DNA from: DATLSM01 sp035534175
GTDB taxonomy: Bacteria; Actinomycetota; Thermoleophilia; Solirubrobacterales; 70-9
Reading direction: 5' to 3'
DNA length: 11,389 nt
Assembly (NCBI GenBank): GCA_035534175.1
Contig: DATLSM010000070.1
Location: 1-11,389 of the forward strand
Position 1 is the stretch's first letter. Every line of letters starts with the position of its first letter. The position numbers were made by a program, and so were the translations under genes. This document shows positions 1 through 6,715 of the stretch, piece after piece. A model generated the notes under the pieces. The model did no database searches, had not been told where the DNA came from, and saw only the letters and a program-made list of their open reading frames with translations.

Positions 1-146
1 TCGAGGCCGCGCGTCAGCTGCGCCCTGAACTCGATCCTGCGCGCGTCCAGTGCGGCCTCCACCCTGGGCAGCAACTTCAGCGTCCCACCCCCGGCCGAGG
101 AGGGGTTGACCAGCAGCGCCAGGGGCATACCGTCGATCGCCATCAT
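1..146 (-). CDS. Diacylglycerol/lipid kinase family protein, N-terminal fragment (runs off left edge)
   Basis: The first 48 residues are visible. After a short leader they read LALLVNPSSAGGGTLKLLP, the glycine-rich NPxSxxGG nucleotide-binding segment at the start of the DAGK catalytic domain (YegS/DgkB/BmrU-type lipid kinases). The following helix (PRVEAALDARRIEFRAQLT) also fits the family. These cytoplasmic or membrane-peripheral enzymes use ATP to phosphorylate diacylglycerol or related lipids; the substrate here cannot be told. The canonical second position (NPxSG) is Ser-Ala instead of Ser-Gly, a tolerated variant. The start at 146 forms an ATGA overlap with the stop of the upstream methyltransferase, so the pair is probably co-translated. 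A second ATG follows at 143. Everything C-terminal of residue 48 lies outside the window. Confidence 0.72.
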   Translation of the reverse strand, partial: MMAIDGMPLALLVNPSSAGGGTLKLLPRVEAALDARRIEFRAQLTRGL

Positions 147-631
147 CGATGCTGGCAGCCTAGGTGGGTGCCGCCCCGGGGGTCGCCGTCGCGAAGGCGC
201 CCGACCAAAAAGTTGCCGTCGCCCGCCGTGGCGGCGTCGACCTGATCGATTCCGTGGCGCTCAAGCCGCCGCCGCAGGCGCGCTGGGCTCTGGGCAAAGA
301 GCCCGCCCGGGGGGGCCGAGCGAGCGAGGATCAGGTGCCCGCCCGGGCGCAGCACGCGGGCTATCTCGCCAATCGAGGGGCGCGCGTCGAGCTGGGCGAC
401 CAGGTCGAACAGATCGTCGGGGTAGGGGAGAGACGCCGCCCTACCGACCTTGAAGGCGATGCGACCCTCGGGATCGAGCCCGACTCTGGCGGTAGCGGCC
501 CGGACAGCTGCCTCCGAGGGGTCGACGCCGCGCAGCCGGGTTCGGGGGAACTCTCGGGCGAGGAAGAGCACCGCTTCGCCCTCTCCACAACCTATGACCA
601 GGGCTCGCTCGGGGGAGCGAGGGACCCGCAA
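143..631 (-). CDS. Class I SAM-dependent methyltransferase
   Basis: Rossmann-type methyltransferase, about 162 residues from a TTG start. Seen: motif I VIGCGEGEA (residues 12-20), the acidic end of strand 2 in RGVDPSE (Asp37, ribose contact), FDLVAQLDAR (about 75-84, post motif) and LRPGGHLILA (94-103), the usual methyltransferase_11-type order. The substrate is unknown. The frame stays open upstream far into the divergent cyclophilin gene, but that part has low-complexity shadow composition and overlaps another gene, so I cut it. TTG at 631 leaves only about ten residues before motif I, which is short; a CTG at 670 would add 13 residues and may be the true start. The stop overlaps the start of the lipid kinase (ATGA), which suggests a two-gene unit, possibly in lipid metabolism (inference). 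Confidence 0.68.
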   Translation of the reverse strand: MRVPRSPERALVIGCGEGEAVLFLAREFPRTRLRGVDPSEAAVRAATARVGLDPEGRIAFKVGRAASLPYPDDLFDLVAQLDARPSIGEIARVLRPGGHLILARSAPPGGLFAQSPARLRRRLERHGIDQVDAATAGDGNFLVGRLRDGDPRGGTHLGCQHR

Positions 632-675
632 TGCGGCGGCAGCCAGCGGCGTGAGAGGGGGCGTGGACAGGCCTC

Positions 676-712
676 GATGATCGCAAGTGGGCGCGGCTGG
701 GTTGCGATCATC
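676..712. promoter_or_regulatory. Perfect 11-bp inverted repeat in divergent intergenic region (candidate operator)
   Basis: GATGATCGCAA at 676-686 is an exact reverse complement of TTGCGATCATC at 702-712, separated by 15 bases. It lies between the methyltransferase (leftward) and the cyclophilin gene (rightward, ATG at 728), where a shared operator would be expected. In cyclophilin mRNA it could also fold as a 5' UTR hairpin ending 15 bases before the start. No convincing -35/-10 pair was seen. If the methyltransferase began upstream of 676, the repeat would be inside its coding region. Confidence 0.45.
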
Positions 713-727
713 TAGTCTTCCGCGCCG

Positions 728-1411
728 ATGGAGGAGCAGAGCTTCGATCGCCGCCTGGTCATTCTCGCCGTCTTCGCCCTGGTCGCCGCCGCGATCGTGG
801 CGGCGATCCTGATCGGCCGCAACAGCGGTGGCACGAACACGGCCAGCGTCGCCGGCTGCAAGCAGGTGGAAGCGCCGCAGCCCAAGCAGGTGAGCCTGAA
901 GGCGCCCAAGCAGACGGTGAAGCCGGGCGAAAAGTTGACCGCAGTGGTGAAGACCAGCTGCGGGACTTTCGACATTGCGCTGAGCACGAAGCTGGCGCCC
1001 AAGACGACCAACTCCTTTGCCTACCTCGCCAGGCAGGGCCTCTACAACGACCTCACCTTCCATCGGATATTGAAAGAATTCGTGATCCAGGGCGGCGATC
1101 CACTCGGAACCGGCGCCGGCGGTCCCGGTTACACGGTGGTCGAGAAGCCCCCGGCGCACCTCGCCTACTCCCCGGGGACGGTGGCGATGGCCAAGAGTTC
1201 GAGCCAGCCGCCGGGTGCCTCCGGCAGCCAGTTCTTCGTCGTTACCGGCTCAAAAGGGGCCGGCCTGCCGCCCGAATACGCCCTGGTCGGAAAGGTCAGC
1301 AAGGGCTTGGAAGTGGTCGCTCGGATCGGCGAAGTGCCAGTCAGCACTGGAGAAGCTGGAACACCCAAACAGACGATCCTGATCGAAAAGATGACGATCG
1401 AAAAGGGCTAG
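728..1411 (+). CDS. Membrane-anchored cyclophilin-type peptidyl-prolyl cis-trans isomerase
   Basis: 227 residues. A short charged N terminus is followed by one hydrophobic helix (about 10-30) and a linker, then a cyclophilin domain (about 75-225) predicted outside the cytoplasm. Family hallmarks are present: CGTFDIAL at the domain start, FHRI with catalytic Arg113, VIQGGDP (119-125), GTVAMAK (150-156), the SGSQFFV strand (166-171) and the LVGKV turn. It should catalyse cis-trans isomerisation of prolyl bonds in exported proteins. Two cysteines, Cys44 in the linker and Cys78 at the domain start, could form a disulfide and so be a client of the DsbA/VKOR pair downstream (inference). It is first of a tight plus-strand run, with the peroxiredoxin starting two bases after its stop. 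No clear Shine-Dalgarno precedes the ATG. Confidence 0.92.
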   Translation: MEEQSFDRRLVILAVFALVAAAIVAAILIGRNSGGTNTASVAGCKQVEAPQPKQVSLKAPKQTVKPGEKLTAVVKTSCGTFDIALSTKLAPKTTNSFAYLARQGLYNDLTFHRILKEFVIQGGDPLGTGAGGPGYTVVEKPPAHLAYSPGTVAMAKSSSQPPGASGSQFFVVTGSKGAGLPPEYALVGKVSKGLEVVARIGEVPVSTGEAGTPKQTILIEKMTIEKG

Positions 1412-1413
1412 GC

Positions 1414-1866
1414 ATGGCCAAGGTCGACCTCGGAGACCGAGCACCCGATATTGAACTGCCCGGAACCGGGGCCAAGACCTACCGGCTCGCCGACTACCGC
1501 GGACGCAAGGTGATCCTGGCCTTCTATCCGGGCGATTTCACCGCGGTCTGCACCAAGCAGTTCTGCTCCTACCGAGACGAGAGCGAGCGGCTGGACAAGC
1601 TTGGCGCCCAGGTGCTCGGGATCTCTCCCCAGTCCGTCGATTCGCACGAGCGCTTCACCGAGGAGAAGCGCCTCAACGTGCCGTTGCTGGCCGACGAGGA
1701 CCGCCGGGTTGCACGCGCCTACGGGGTCCTGGCCGGGCCGATGGTGCGCCGGGCGATCTTCATCGTCGACGAGGAGGGGATCGTCCGCCACCGCAAGGTG
1801 ACGCTGGTCGGCCTCAGCTTCGAGACCGTCGACGATCTGGAAAGCGCTCTCGCCTCGCTGTCCTGA
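1414..1866 (+). CDS. bcp: Thioredoxin-dependent peroxiredoxin, PrxQ/BCP type
   Basis: 150 residues, the normal length for a PrxQ/BCP peroxiredoxin. The active-site motif PGDFTAVC (39-46, pattern PxxxTxxC) gives peroxidatic Cys46. Cys51 lies five residues on in CTKQFC, the C-x4-C arrangement of atypical two-cysteine PrxQ enzymes, where it acts as resolving cysteine. The C-terminal half has the expected LLADEDRRVARAYGV and IFIVDEEGIVRH segments. There is no signal peptide, so it should be cytoplasmic, reducing hydrogen peroxide and organic peroxides at the expense of thioredoxin. It starts two bases after the cyclophilin stop, and its TGA shares one base with the ATG of the hydrolase (TGATG), indicating one transcript with coupled translation. 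Confidence 0.93.
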   Translation: MAKVDLGDRAPDIELPGTGAKTYRLADYRGRKVILAFYPGDFTAVCTKQFCSYRDESERLDKLGAQVLGISPQSVDSHERFTEEKRLNVPLLADEDRRVARAYGVLAGPMVRRAIFIVDEEGIVRHRKVTLVGLSFETVDDLESALASLS

Positions 1867-2720
1867 TGCCGGCGGCGGGCGAGCCGACCCCCTTTGCCGT
1901 CGGTGAGAGCCCCGAGATCCGCGGCGAGAGGGTGGGGGAGGGGGCGCCCGTCGTCCTCTGCCACGGGATCACGGCGACCAGGCGCTACGTCCTCCACGGC
2001 TCGCGGGCGCTGGAGCGCGCCGGCCACGCGGTCGTGGCCTACGACGCACGCGGGCATGGCGATTCTGACCCCGCGCCGGAGGGCCAGGGTTATGGATACC
2101 CGGAGATGGTCGGCGACCTCGAGGCCGTGGTGGCGAGCACGGTCGGGGAGGGGCGGTTTGCCTTGGTCGGTCACTCGATGGGGTCCCACACGGCGCTGGC
2201 CTACGCCCTGCGCCACCCCGAGCGGGTGGCGGGCCTGGTCGTGATCGGCCCCGTCTACGCGGGCGCGATTGAGGCCGACGCGCTCGCTTACTGGGACGGG
2301 CTCGCCGACTCGCTCAAGGAGGGGGGAATCGAGGGCTTCGTCGACTACATCGAGCGGGAGCAAGGGATCGATCCGGCCTGGCGCGAGACCGTGCTGCGCT
2401 TCACCCGCGCCCGGATGCGGCTTCATCGCAACCTCGGGGCGCTGGTCGATGCCCTGCGCCAGGTGCCGCGCTCAGCGCCCTTTGAGTCGATGCGCTCACT
2501 TGAGGGGCTCGACCTGCCGGCCCTGGTCATCGCCAGCCACGACGCCGCCGACCCCGGTCACCCCTATGCGGTGGCCGCTGCCTACGCTGAGCGGCTGCCC
2601 CGGGCCCGGCTGATCGCCGAGTCCGAGGGGGAGTCGCCCCTCGCCTGGCAGGGCGGCGGGCTCTCGCGCGAGATCGCCGCCTTCTGCGCGCAGTCCGAGG
2701 TCGCGGAGCGCTTTGACTAG
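1866..2720 (+). CDS. Alpha/beta hydrolase family protein
   Basis: 284 residues with the alpha/beta-hydrolase core: oxyanion segment VVLCHGITAT (about 29-38), YDARGHGDSD (59-68), the nucleophile elbow VGHSMGS with Ser104, and a cap-like helical region (about 135-205). The likely catalytic acid is Asp229 (or Asp226) in ASHDAADPGHP. At the usual position of the catalytic His, about 25 residues after the acid, the sequence reads EGESPLAWQGG, with Glu256 where GHSP-like motifs carry His. Either another His (for example His232) completes the triad or the enzyme works differently. No signal peptide is seen. Substrate unknown; esterase or lipase-like is the safest reading. It overlaps the peroxiredoxin stop by one base. 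Confidence 0.85.
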   Translation: MPAAGEPTPFAVGESPEIRGERVGEGAPVVLCHGITATRRYVLHGSRALERAGHAVVAYDARGHGDSDPAPEGQGYGYPEMVGDLEAVVASTVGEGRFALVGHSMGSHTALAYALRHPERVAGLVVIGPVYAGAIEADALAYWDGLADSLKEGGIEGFVDYIEREQGIDPAWRETVLRFTRARMRLHRNLGALVDALRQVPRSAPFESMRSLEGLDLPALVIASHDAADPGHPYAVAAAYAERLPRARLIAESEGESPLAWQGGGLSREIAAFCAQSEVAERFD

Positions 2721-2733
2721 CGTCCGCCGATCG

Positions 2734-3438
2734 ATGGCGAGGAAGGCACGGGCCAACGGGAGGCAGGCCAGGCTGGCGGCGACGCTGGCGCTGGCGGCGC
2801 TTTTGTTCGCGGCTCCCCCGGCCCTGGCGAAGGGGGGCAACCCCGACTACAGCTCGGTGATCCGGCGGGTGACCCCGCGGGTCTCCGGAGTCGGCTTCCG
2901 GGTCCTCGAACACGGCAATCGGATGCGGCTGCGCGACCGCCACGGCAACGCGGTGACGCTCTACGGCTATGAGCATGAGCCGTATGCGCGCATCCTCAGA
3001 AGCGGGATCGTGCAGGTGAACGTGCGCTCGCCGGCGACCTACCTGAACCGCAACCTCCTTGCCGCCGTGGACGTGCCGGCCTTCGCCAACGCCCTGGCGC
3101 CCCCGCGCTGGAGCACCGTCGGCCATTCGGGCACCTTCACCTGGATCGACCACCGCACCCACTGGATGCCAGCCGGACTCCCGCCCCAGGTCAGCGACGA
3201 AGGCCGCAGGACGAAGGTCCTCAACTACCGCATTCCGGTCCAGATCAACGGCCGCCGGGGCGCGATCGAGGGCACCCTGTTCTGGGTTGGGATCCCGGGT
3301 CCATCGACCGACCGGCTGATCGCTGCCGTGGCTGTGTTCTTGATCGCCGGCACCGCCCTGGTGTTACTCTCGCGTCGGCGTCGCAGACCCACCGACGGCG
3401 CCCGGCGGGGTGGCGAACCGGCCCGGGAGGCCTGGTAG
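2734..3438 (+). CDS. Membrane-anchored exported protein A with DHRxHW motif (uncharacterised family)
   Basis: 234 residues from ATG. An in-frame TTG at 2713, preceded four bases away by GGAG, is an alternative start overlapping the hydrolase stop. Visible architecture: signal peptide with predicted cleavage after APPALA (residue 32), a beta-rich exported domain of about 160 residues, a membrane helix (about 194-213) and a polybasic cytoplasmic tail ending EAW. Motifs shared with protein B (8763-9440) include RSPATYLN, DHRTHW (139-144), PPQV, NYRIP and FWVG, over nearly the full length. I know no function for this family. The His pair could bind metal (inference). Its position just upstream of VKOR and DsbA suggests a role in extracytoplasmic redox or folding. 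Unlike B, its predicted mature N terminus is Lys, and Ile138 replaces one His in the motif. Confidence 0.82.
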   Translation: MARKARANGRQARLAATLALAALLFAAPPALAKGGNPDYSSVIRRVTPRVSGVGFRVLEHGNRMRLRDRHGNAVTLYGYEHEPYARILRSGIVQVNVRSPATYLNRNLLAAVDVPAFANALAPPRWSTVGHSGTFTWIDHRTHWMPAGLPPQVSDEGRRTKVLNYRIPVQINGRRGAIEGTLFWVGIPGPSTDRLIAAVAVFLIAGTALVLLSRRRRRPTDGARRGGEPAREAW

Positions 3439-3472
3439 CGCAGCGAGCCATCGCCCGGTCCCGTACCTTTCG

Positions 3473-3961
3473 ATGTCTATGAAGCCCCCAACCGAGTTCA
3501 CCCTGCGCCGGGCGATTGCCGCGATTGCCGCAATCGGGATCGGCGTCGCCACCTACATCACGATCGCCGACTCCAGCGGGGGGGCACCGGCATGCCTCGC
3601 CGGGGGAGGGGGATGCCAGACGGTCGCCAGCAGCTCCTACTCGCATATTGTCGGGGTCAACGTCGCCGTGTTCGGGATTCTCGGATATGTGCTGCTGCTC
3701 GGAACCGCGTTCGTGCAAGGCGACGCCGGCCGCTTTTCCGGCTTCATCTTCGCCCTGTTCGGCTTCAGCTTCAGCGTCTACCTGACCTATCTCGAGCTGT
3801 TCAGGATCCATGCGATCTGCCAGTGGTGCGTGGGGAGCGCCGTCGTGATGACGACTCTCTTCGCCCTCAACGCCACCCGCCTCGTCGCCTACGGAGGGAC
3901 CGAAGACGATGCCCCAGGCAGCGGGCGGGCGCCAATTCCAACTCAACCGGAGGATGCATGA
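3473..3961 (+). CDS. Vitamin K epoxide reductase (VKOR) family membrane oxidoreductase
   Basis: 162 residues, four membrane helices (about 12-32, 58-81, 87-110, 117-138). The family cysteines are all present: loop pair Cys41 and Cys48 between helices 1 and 2, and the quinone-side CxxC Cys116-Gln-Trp-Cys119 at the start of helix 4. The serine cluster VASSSYS (51-57) matches the conserved Ser/Thr of the family. Bacterial VKOR reoxidises DsbA-like proteins and passes electrons to quinone, doing the job of DsbB. The gene directly downstream is a DsbA-like protein overlapping it by ATGA, which supports this role. The start is a choice: ATG at 3473 (or 3479) avoids overlap with protein A, while a GTG at 3410 would add 21 residues lacking family features. 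No strong ribosome site is seen. Confidence 0.92.
   Translation: MSMKPPTEFTLRRAIAAIAAIGIGVATYITIADSSGGAPACLAGGGGCQTVASSSYSHIVGVNVAVFGILGYVLLLGTAFVQGDAGRFSGFIFALFGFSFSVYLTYLELFRIHAICQWCVGSAVVMTTLFALNATRLVAYGGTEDDAPGSGRAPIPTQPEDA
3949..3953 (+). promoter_or_regulatory. Ribosome binding site for dsbA
   Basis: GGAGG at 3949-3953 lies four bases before ATG 3958, inside the last codons of the VKOR gene. It fixes the DsbA-like start at 3958, although the reading frame stays open for over 360 bases upstream. Confidence 0.7.
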
Positions 3962-4731
3962 GCAATAAGCGGGAGCAGGAGAGAGAGCGACTTCGTGCCC
4001 ACCGTCTCGAACGCGAGCAGGCCGAGACTCAGGCCAACGCGCGCCGTCGGCGCCTAGTCCAGCTCGGCAGCGGGGCGGTATTTCTGGCGGTCGTCGTCGT
4101 CGCGGTGCTGATCGTCGTCAGCGGCAACCAGAACTCCGGCGGCAGCGGCGAAGTCGTCGACGTCGGTCTCGTGGACAAGATGGTGGGCGGCATCCCGCAA
4201 AGCGGCACGACGCTCGGGAACCCGAAGGCCAAGGTCACCGTGTACGAGTACGGAGACCTCCAGTGCCCGGTCTGCAAAGCCTATTCCGAACAGGTGCTGC
4301 CGCAGATCATCGAAGGCCAGATCCGCGAAGGCAAGGCCAAGATCGAATTCCGTAACTTCACGATCATCGGCCCGCAGTCCAAGCCAGCCGGGGCGGCCGC
4401 GCTCGCTGCGGGTAAACAGGGGCGTGGCTGGAACTACATCGACATCTTCTATCGCAACCAGGGTGCGGAGGCCTCGGGGTATGCGACCGAAGCGTTCCTG
4501 ACCACGATCGCCAAAGCCGCTGGGATCAAGAACCTGGCCCAGTGGAACACGGACCGCAAAAGCAAGGCCCTGACGGACAAAGTGTCAGCCACGACCGCCG
4601 AGGCGGAAAACCTCGGCTTCACCGGTACGCCCTCCTTCGCGGTCACCGGCCCCAAGAGCCACGGGCTGAACACTCTGGGCACTCCGGGCTCGGCCGAAGC
4701 GATCGAAGCGGCGATCAAGAAGGCCAGCTAG
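3958..4731 (+). CDS. dsbA: Membrane-anchored DsbA-family thiol:disulfide oxidoreductase
   Basis: 257 residues. A highly charged cytoplasmic N terminus rich in Arg/Glu (3-32, probably helical) precedes a single membrane helix (about 35-55) and an extracytoplasmic thioredoxin-fold domain of the DsbA/Thioredoxin_4 type. The active site is YGDLQCPVCKAYS with Cys103 and Cys106 (CPVC); the cis-proline loop is FTGTPSFAV with Pro225. The helical insertion between them is where DsbA proteins carry theirs. It should introduce disulfides into exported proteins and be reoxidised by the VKOR encoded immediately upstream, as known for actinobacterial DsbA/VKOR pairs. It is last in the plus-strand run and converges on the sco gene across a hairpin. 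Confidence 0.93.
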   Translation: MSNKREQERERLRAHRLEREQAETQANARRRRLVQLGSGAVFLAVVVVAVLIVVSGNQNSGGSGEVVDVGLVDKMVGGIPQSGTTLGNPKAKVTVYEYGDLQCPVCKAYSEQVLPQIIEGQIREGKAKIEFRNFTIIGPQSKPAGAAALAAGKQGRGWNYIDIFYRNQGAEASGYATEAFLTTIAKAAGIKNLAQWNTDRKSKALTDKVSATTAEAENLGFTGTPSFAVTGPKSHGLNTLGTPGSAEAIEAAIKKAS

Positions 4732-4734
4732 GCG

Positions 4735-4786
4735 AAAAACGCGGTCGCCGAAGCTCCCGCGGGATCAGCCCTGCAGGAGCTTCGGC
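4735..4786 (-). terminator. Hairpin terminator between convergent dsbA and sco genes
   Basis: GCCGAAGCTCC at 4747-4757 pairs exactly with GGAGCTTCGGC at 4776-4786 (11 bp). The 18-base loop can pair further (GGG 4761-4763 with CCC 4769-4771). Read on the minus strand, the stem is followed after seven bases by TTTTT (4739-4735), which fits intrinsic termination of the sco transcript. The right arm is within the last codons of sco. On the plus strand the stem could also stop dsbA transcripts, but no T-run follows it there. Confidence 0.72.
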
Positions 4787-5469
4787 AGATCGTGGATGAT
4801 TTCGCTGGGCCCGAAGTCGTTGGAGTAGATGGTCATCAGCTTGCCGCTGGCGCTCACCCCGTAGACGAGAGCCGTGTGGGCGATCAGGTCAGGATTGCCG
4901 GCGTCGCGGGTGGTGCCGACATTCCAGCTTTTCCAGACCGGCGCCAGTTCGCCGACGCTGCCGGTCAGGAACTTCATCCGCCCGGTCATCGCGTGCGCCT
5001 TGAGGAAGGCGGCGACGGTCTGCGGGGTGTCGCCCTTCGGGTCGACGGAGACGGCGACGATCTGCACCTGCCTGGCCCGTTGGGGGCCGAGCTTTTCCAG
5101 GGTGTTGTGCAGCTGGCTGGTGATCAGCGGGCAGATGTCGGGGCAGTGCGTGTAGAGGAAGGTGACCAGCACGGCCTTTCCCCGGTAGGCGGTGAGGCTG
5201 ACCGGTTCGCCGAAGTAGTTGCGCAGCCCTGCGAACGACGGCGCCGGTTTGATCGGTTCCAAAACCTGTCCGTCGAAACCGGTCACCGCCTTGCTCTGCA
5301 CGTTCCCCGGCAGCGACTGGGCCGAGCGGCTGCTGACGATCAGCAGGGTCATGCTGCCGACGATCGCAACGAGTGCCACCAGCGGCAGGAGGATGGAGAG
5401 CGGAACCCCCCTTGACCTTCGCCGCCTGGCGGGCGGGTGCTTGGTCTTCGGCTCGTCGTCGGGGGTCAC
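4765..5469 (-). CDS. sco: SCO1/SenC-family copper chaperone, membrane-anchored
   Basis: 234 residues. A cytoplasmic Arg/Lys-rich N terminus is followed by one membrane helix (about 24-45) and an extracytoplasmic thioredoxin-fold SCO domain. All three copper ligands are visible: Cys109 and Cys113 in THCPDIC, and His198 in LIAHTALVY. The SVDPKGDTP segment (141-149) is also typical. SCO proteins bind copper and/or reduce the CuA-site cysteines during assembly of cytochrome c oxidase subunit II. The GTG start at 5469 overlaps the ctaG stop (GTGA) and has a strong ribosome site seven bases upstream. It is last in the minus-strand run and ends in a hairpin terminator. Confidence 0.94.
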   Translation of the reverse strand: MTPDDEPKTKHPPARRRRSRGVPLSILLPLVALVAIVGSMTLLIVSSRSAQSLPGNVQSKAVTGFDGQVLEPIKPAPSFAGLRNYFGEPVSLTAYRGKAVLVTFLYTHCPDICPLITSQLHNTLEKLGPQRARQVQIVAVSVDPKGDTPQTVAAFLKAHAMTGRMKFLTGSVGELAPVWKSWNVGTTRDAGNPDLIAHTALVYGVSASGKLMTIYSNDFGPSEIIHDLPKLLQG

Positions 5470-6452
5470 GGGTGCGCTCCTTCCCCGGAATTGTGCCCGG
5501 CTCGCGCCCTACCCGCCGGGGCGCTGGCCATGCGGGCAAGGCGCTCACGCAGTTCGGCGCCGCGTCCGGCGGCCACCGCCCGCGTGGCGCGCGCCTCGGT
5601 CAGCTCGAGCTTGTTTTCGTAGGCGAAGTCCATCAGGCTCTGGCGCTCTTCGCCTTCCTTGGCGGCCTTGATGAAGAGCCAGGCGAGCATGCCGATCGTG
5701 AGCAGGCTCTCCTCGACCATCATCACCGCGCCCGCCATGCTCTGATCCCCCAGGGGTGAGATGTGGAAGCGCGCATCGCCGGCGATGTAGTAGGGGTAGA
5801 AGACCGTCCCGCTCCACATGAAGATGTTTCCCAGCACGGTTCCCACCAGGCGGACGATGACGATGTATATGAGTTTCGCCCCGTTGCCGAACCAGGCCGG
5901 CCGCGGGAACGGTCCGAGCAGGGCCATCCACATCGCCATGCCGAAGGCGATGAAGGTCGCGTGCTCCAGCCCATGGATCAGATCGTTGCGAAGCGCCGCT
6001 TCGTAGAGGAAGGGAATGTGCCAGAGGTAGAAGTTGATCGCCCAGACCGGCAGGGCGACAAGCGGGTGGGTCAGCACACGCAGGCGATCAATTGCCTTGA
6101 TCCGCAGCAGCGGCGCCAGCATCGGGACCGTGAGGCCGAGGACCAAAAGCAGCGCGCCGATGTCGCCCAGCAGCAGATGCTCGATCATGTGCGCGGTCAA
6201 CAGTTCGTCGCTGAGACCGCCGATCGGCGCGCTGAGCGCGATCGCGCAGACCACCAGTCCCGCCGCGAAGCAGGCCCGGCGCCAGCCCGCCACCGAGCGC
6301 CCCTCGCTGGCAAGGGTTCTGGTCCGCTGGCGATAGGGCAGCCAGTAGGCGAGGGCGAGGAGGGGAAGCGTCACGCCCTGGGCGACGCTGTAGTGGGAGA
6401 GCGTTCCGGGCCGGGTGAGAGCCAGGAGAGCCACTCCGCCGAGGGAGAGCAA
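5466..6452 (-). CDS. ctaG: Cytochrome c oxidase assembly protein CtaG (Caa3_CtaG type)
   Basis: 328 residues from a TTG start, with about seven hydrophobic segments (roughly 20-39, 59-75, 95-115, 129-150, 162-180, 193-215, 240-262), as in the Caa3_CtaG family. Conserved histidines in HMIEH (88, 92), WHIPF (145) and HGLEH (160, 164) are candidate copper or haem-site contacts. In Bacillus this family is needed for assembly of cytochrome caa3 oxidase. The C-terminal 65 residues form a charged, probably helical cytoplasmic tail. The start is uncertain: TTG 6452 lies 14 bases after the stop of the small membrane protein, and a GTG six codons on is possible. The stop overlaps the sco start (GTGA), so copper delivery and oxidase assembly are expressed together. 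Confidence 0.9.
   Translation of the reverse strand: MLSLGGVALLALTRPGTLSHYSVAQGVTLPLLALAYWLPYRQRTRTLASEGRSVAGWRRACFAAGLVVCAIALSAPIGGLSDELLTAHMIEHLLLGDIGALLLVLGLTVPMLAPLLRIKAIDRLRVLTHPLVALPVWAINFYLWHIPFLYEAALRNDLIHGLEHATFIAFGMAMWMALLGPFPRPAWFGNGAKLIYIVIVRLVGTVLGNIFMWSGTVFYPYYIAGDARFHISPLGDQSMAGAVMMVEESLLTIGMLAWLFIKAAKEGEERQSLMDFAYENKLELTEARATRAVAAGRGAELRERLARMASAPAGRARAGHNSGEGAHP
5477..5484 (-). promoter_or_regulatory. Ribosome binding site for sco (decides GTG start)
   Basis: On the minus strand GGAAGGAG ends seven bases before GTG at 5469-5467. This strong site lies inside the end of ctaG and supports independent as well as coupled initiation. Confidence 0.75.
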
Positions 6453-6466
6453 TCCGCCGGTGGGGT

Positions 6467-6652
6467 CTAGGGCCCCGCGGGGGCGCCGCCGCCGCCCGAG
6501 TCGCGCTTGCGATCACGCCTGCCGTTGAGCCACACCCAGCCGCCGAGCAGGAGAACCGGCGCGAAGAAGATCGCCGAGGTGTACCAATGTCTCAGGCAGG
6601 CGAGGACTACCAAGGCCCCGGAGTCTACCCCTGCCGGCGCCTCAAGGGCCAA
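6467..6652 (-). CDS. Small single-helix membrane protein (hypothetical)
   Basis: 61 residues from a TTG start. The central part, CLRHWYTSAIFFAPVLLLGG, leads into one membrane helix (about 40-57 in the longer reading, ending VWLNG), followed by a basic RRDRKR stop-transfer segment and a Gly-rich tail. This topology (outside or membrane N terminus, positive-inside C terminus) is protein-like rather than a random frame. It fills the space between the SCO-like lipoprotein and ctaG in the same direction. I do not recognise a named family; small one-helix proteins are common in oxidase assembly and subunit sets, so a linked role is plausible. No ribosome site is evident, and an internal TTG could be the true start. 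Confidence 0.55.
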   Translation of the reverse strand: MALEAPAGVDSGALVVLACLRHWYTSAIFFAPVLLLGGWVWLNGRRDRKRDSGGGGAPAGP

Positions 6653-6715
6653 GCCAGGCCGAGCGGCCCGGGGTGGACCCAGGGCCGACTGAATCGACCC
6701 CCCTCAGGCGGCGGG

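Noticed and set aside
632..1159. In-frame N-terminal extension of the methyltransferase to about 338 residues
   Set aside because: It runs antisense through the cyclophilin gene and has shadow composition with no motifs; the divergent region with the inverted repeat would fall inside it.
1719..2426. Minus-strand open frame opposite the peroxiredoxin and hydrolase
   Set aside because: No motifs, and the plus-strand genes are well supported family members.
3592..3957. Upstream in-frame extension of the DsbA-like gene
   Set aside because: It overlaps the VKOR gene, is Arg-rich shadow sequence, and a GGAGG site marks the ATG at 3958.
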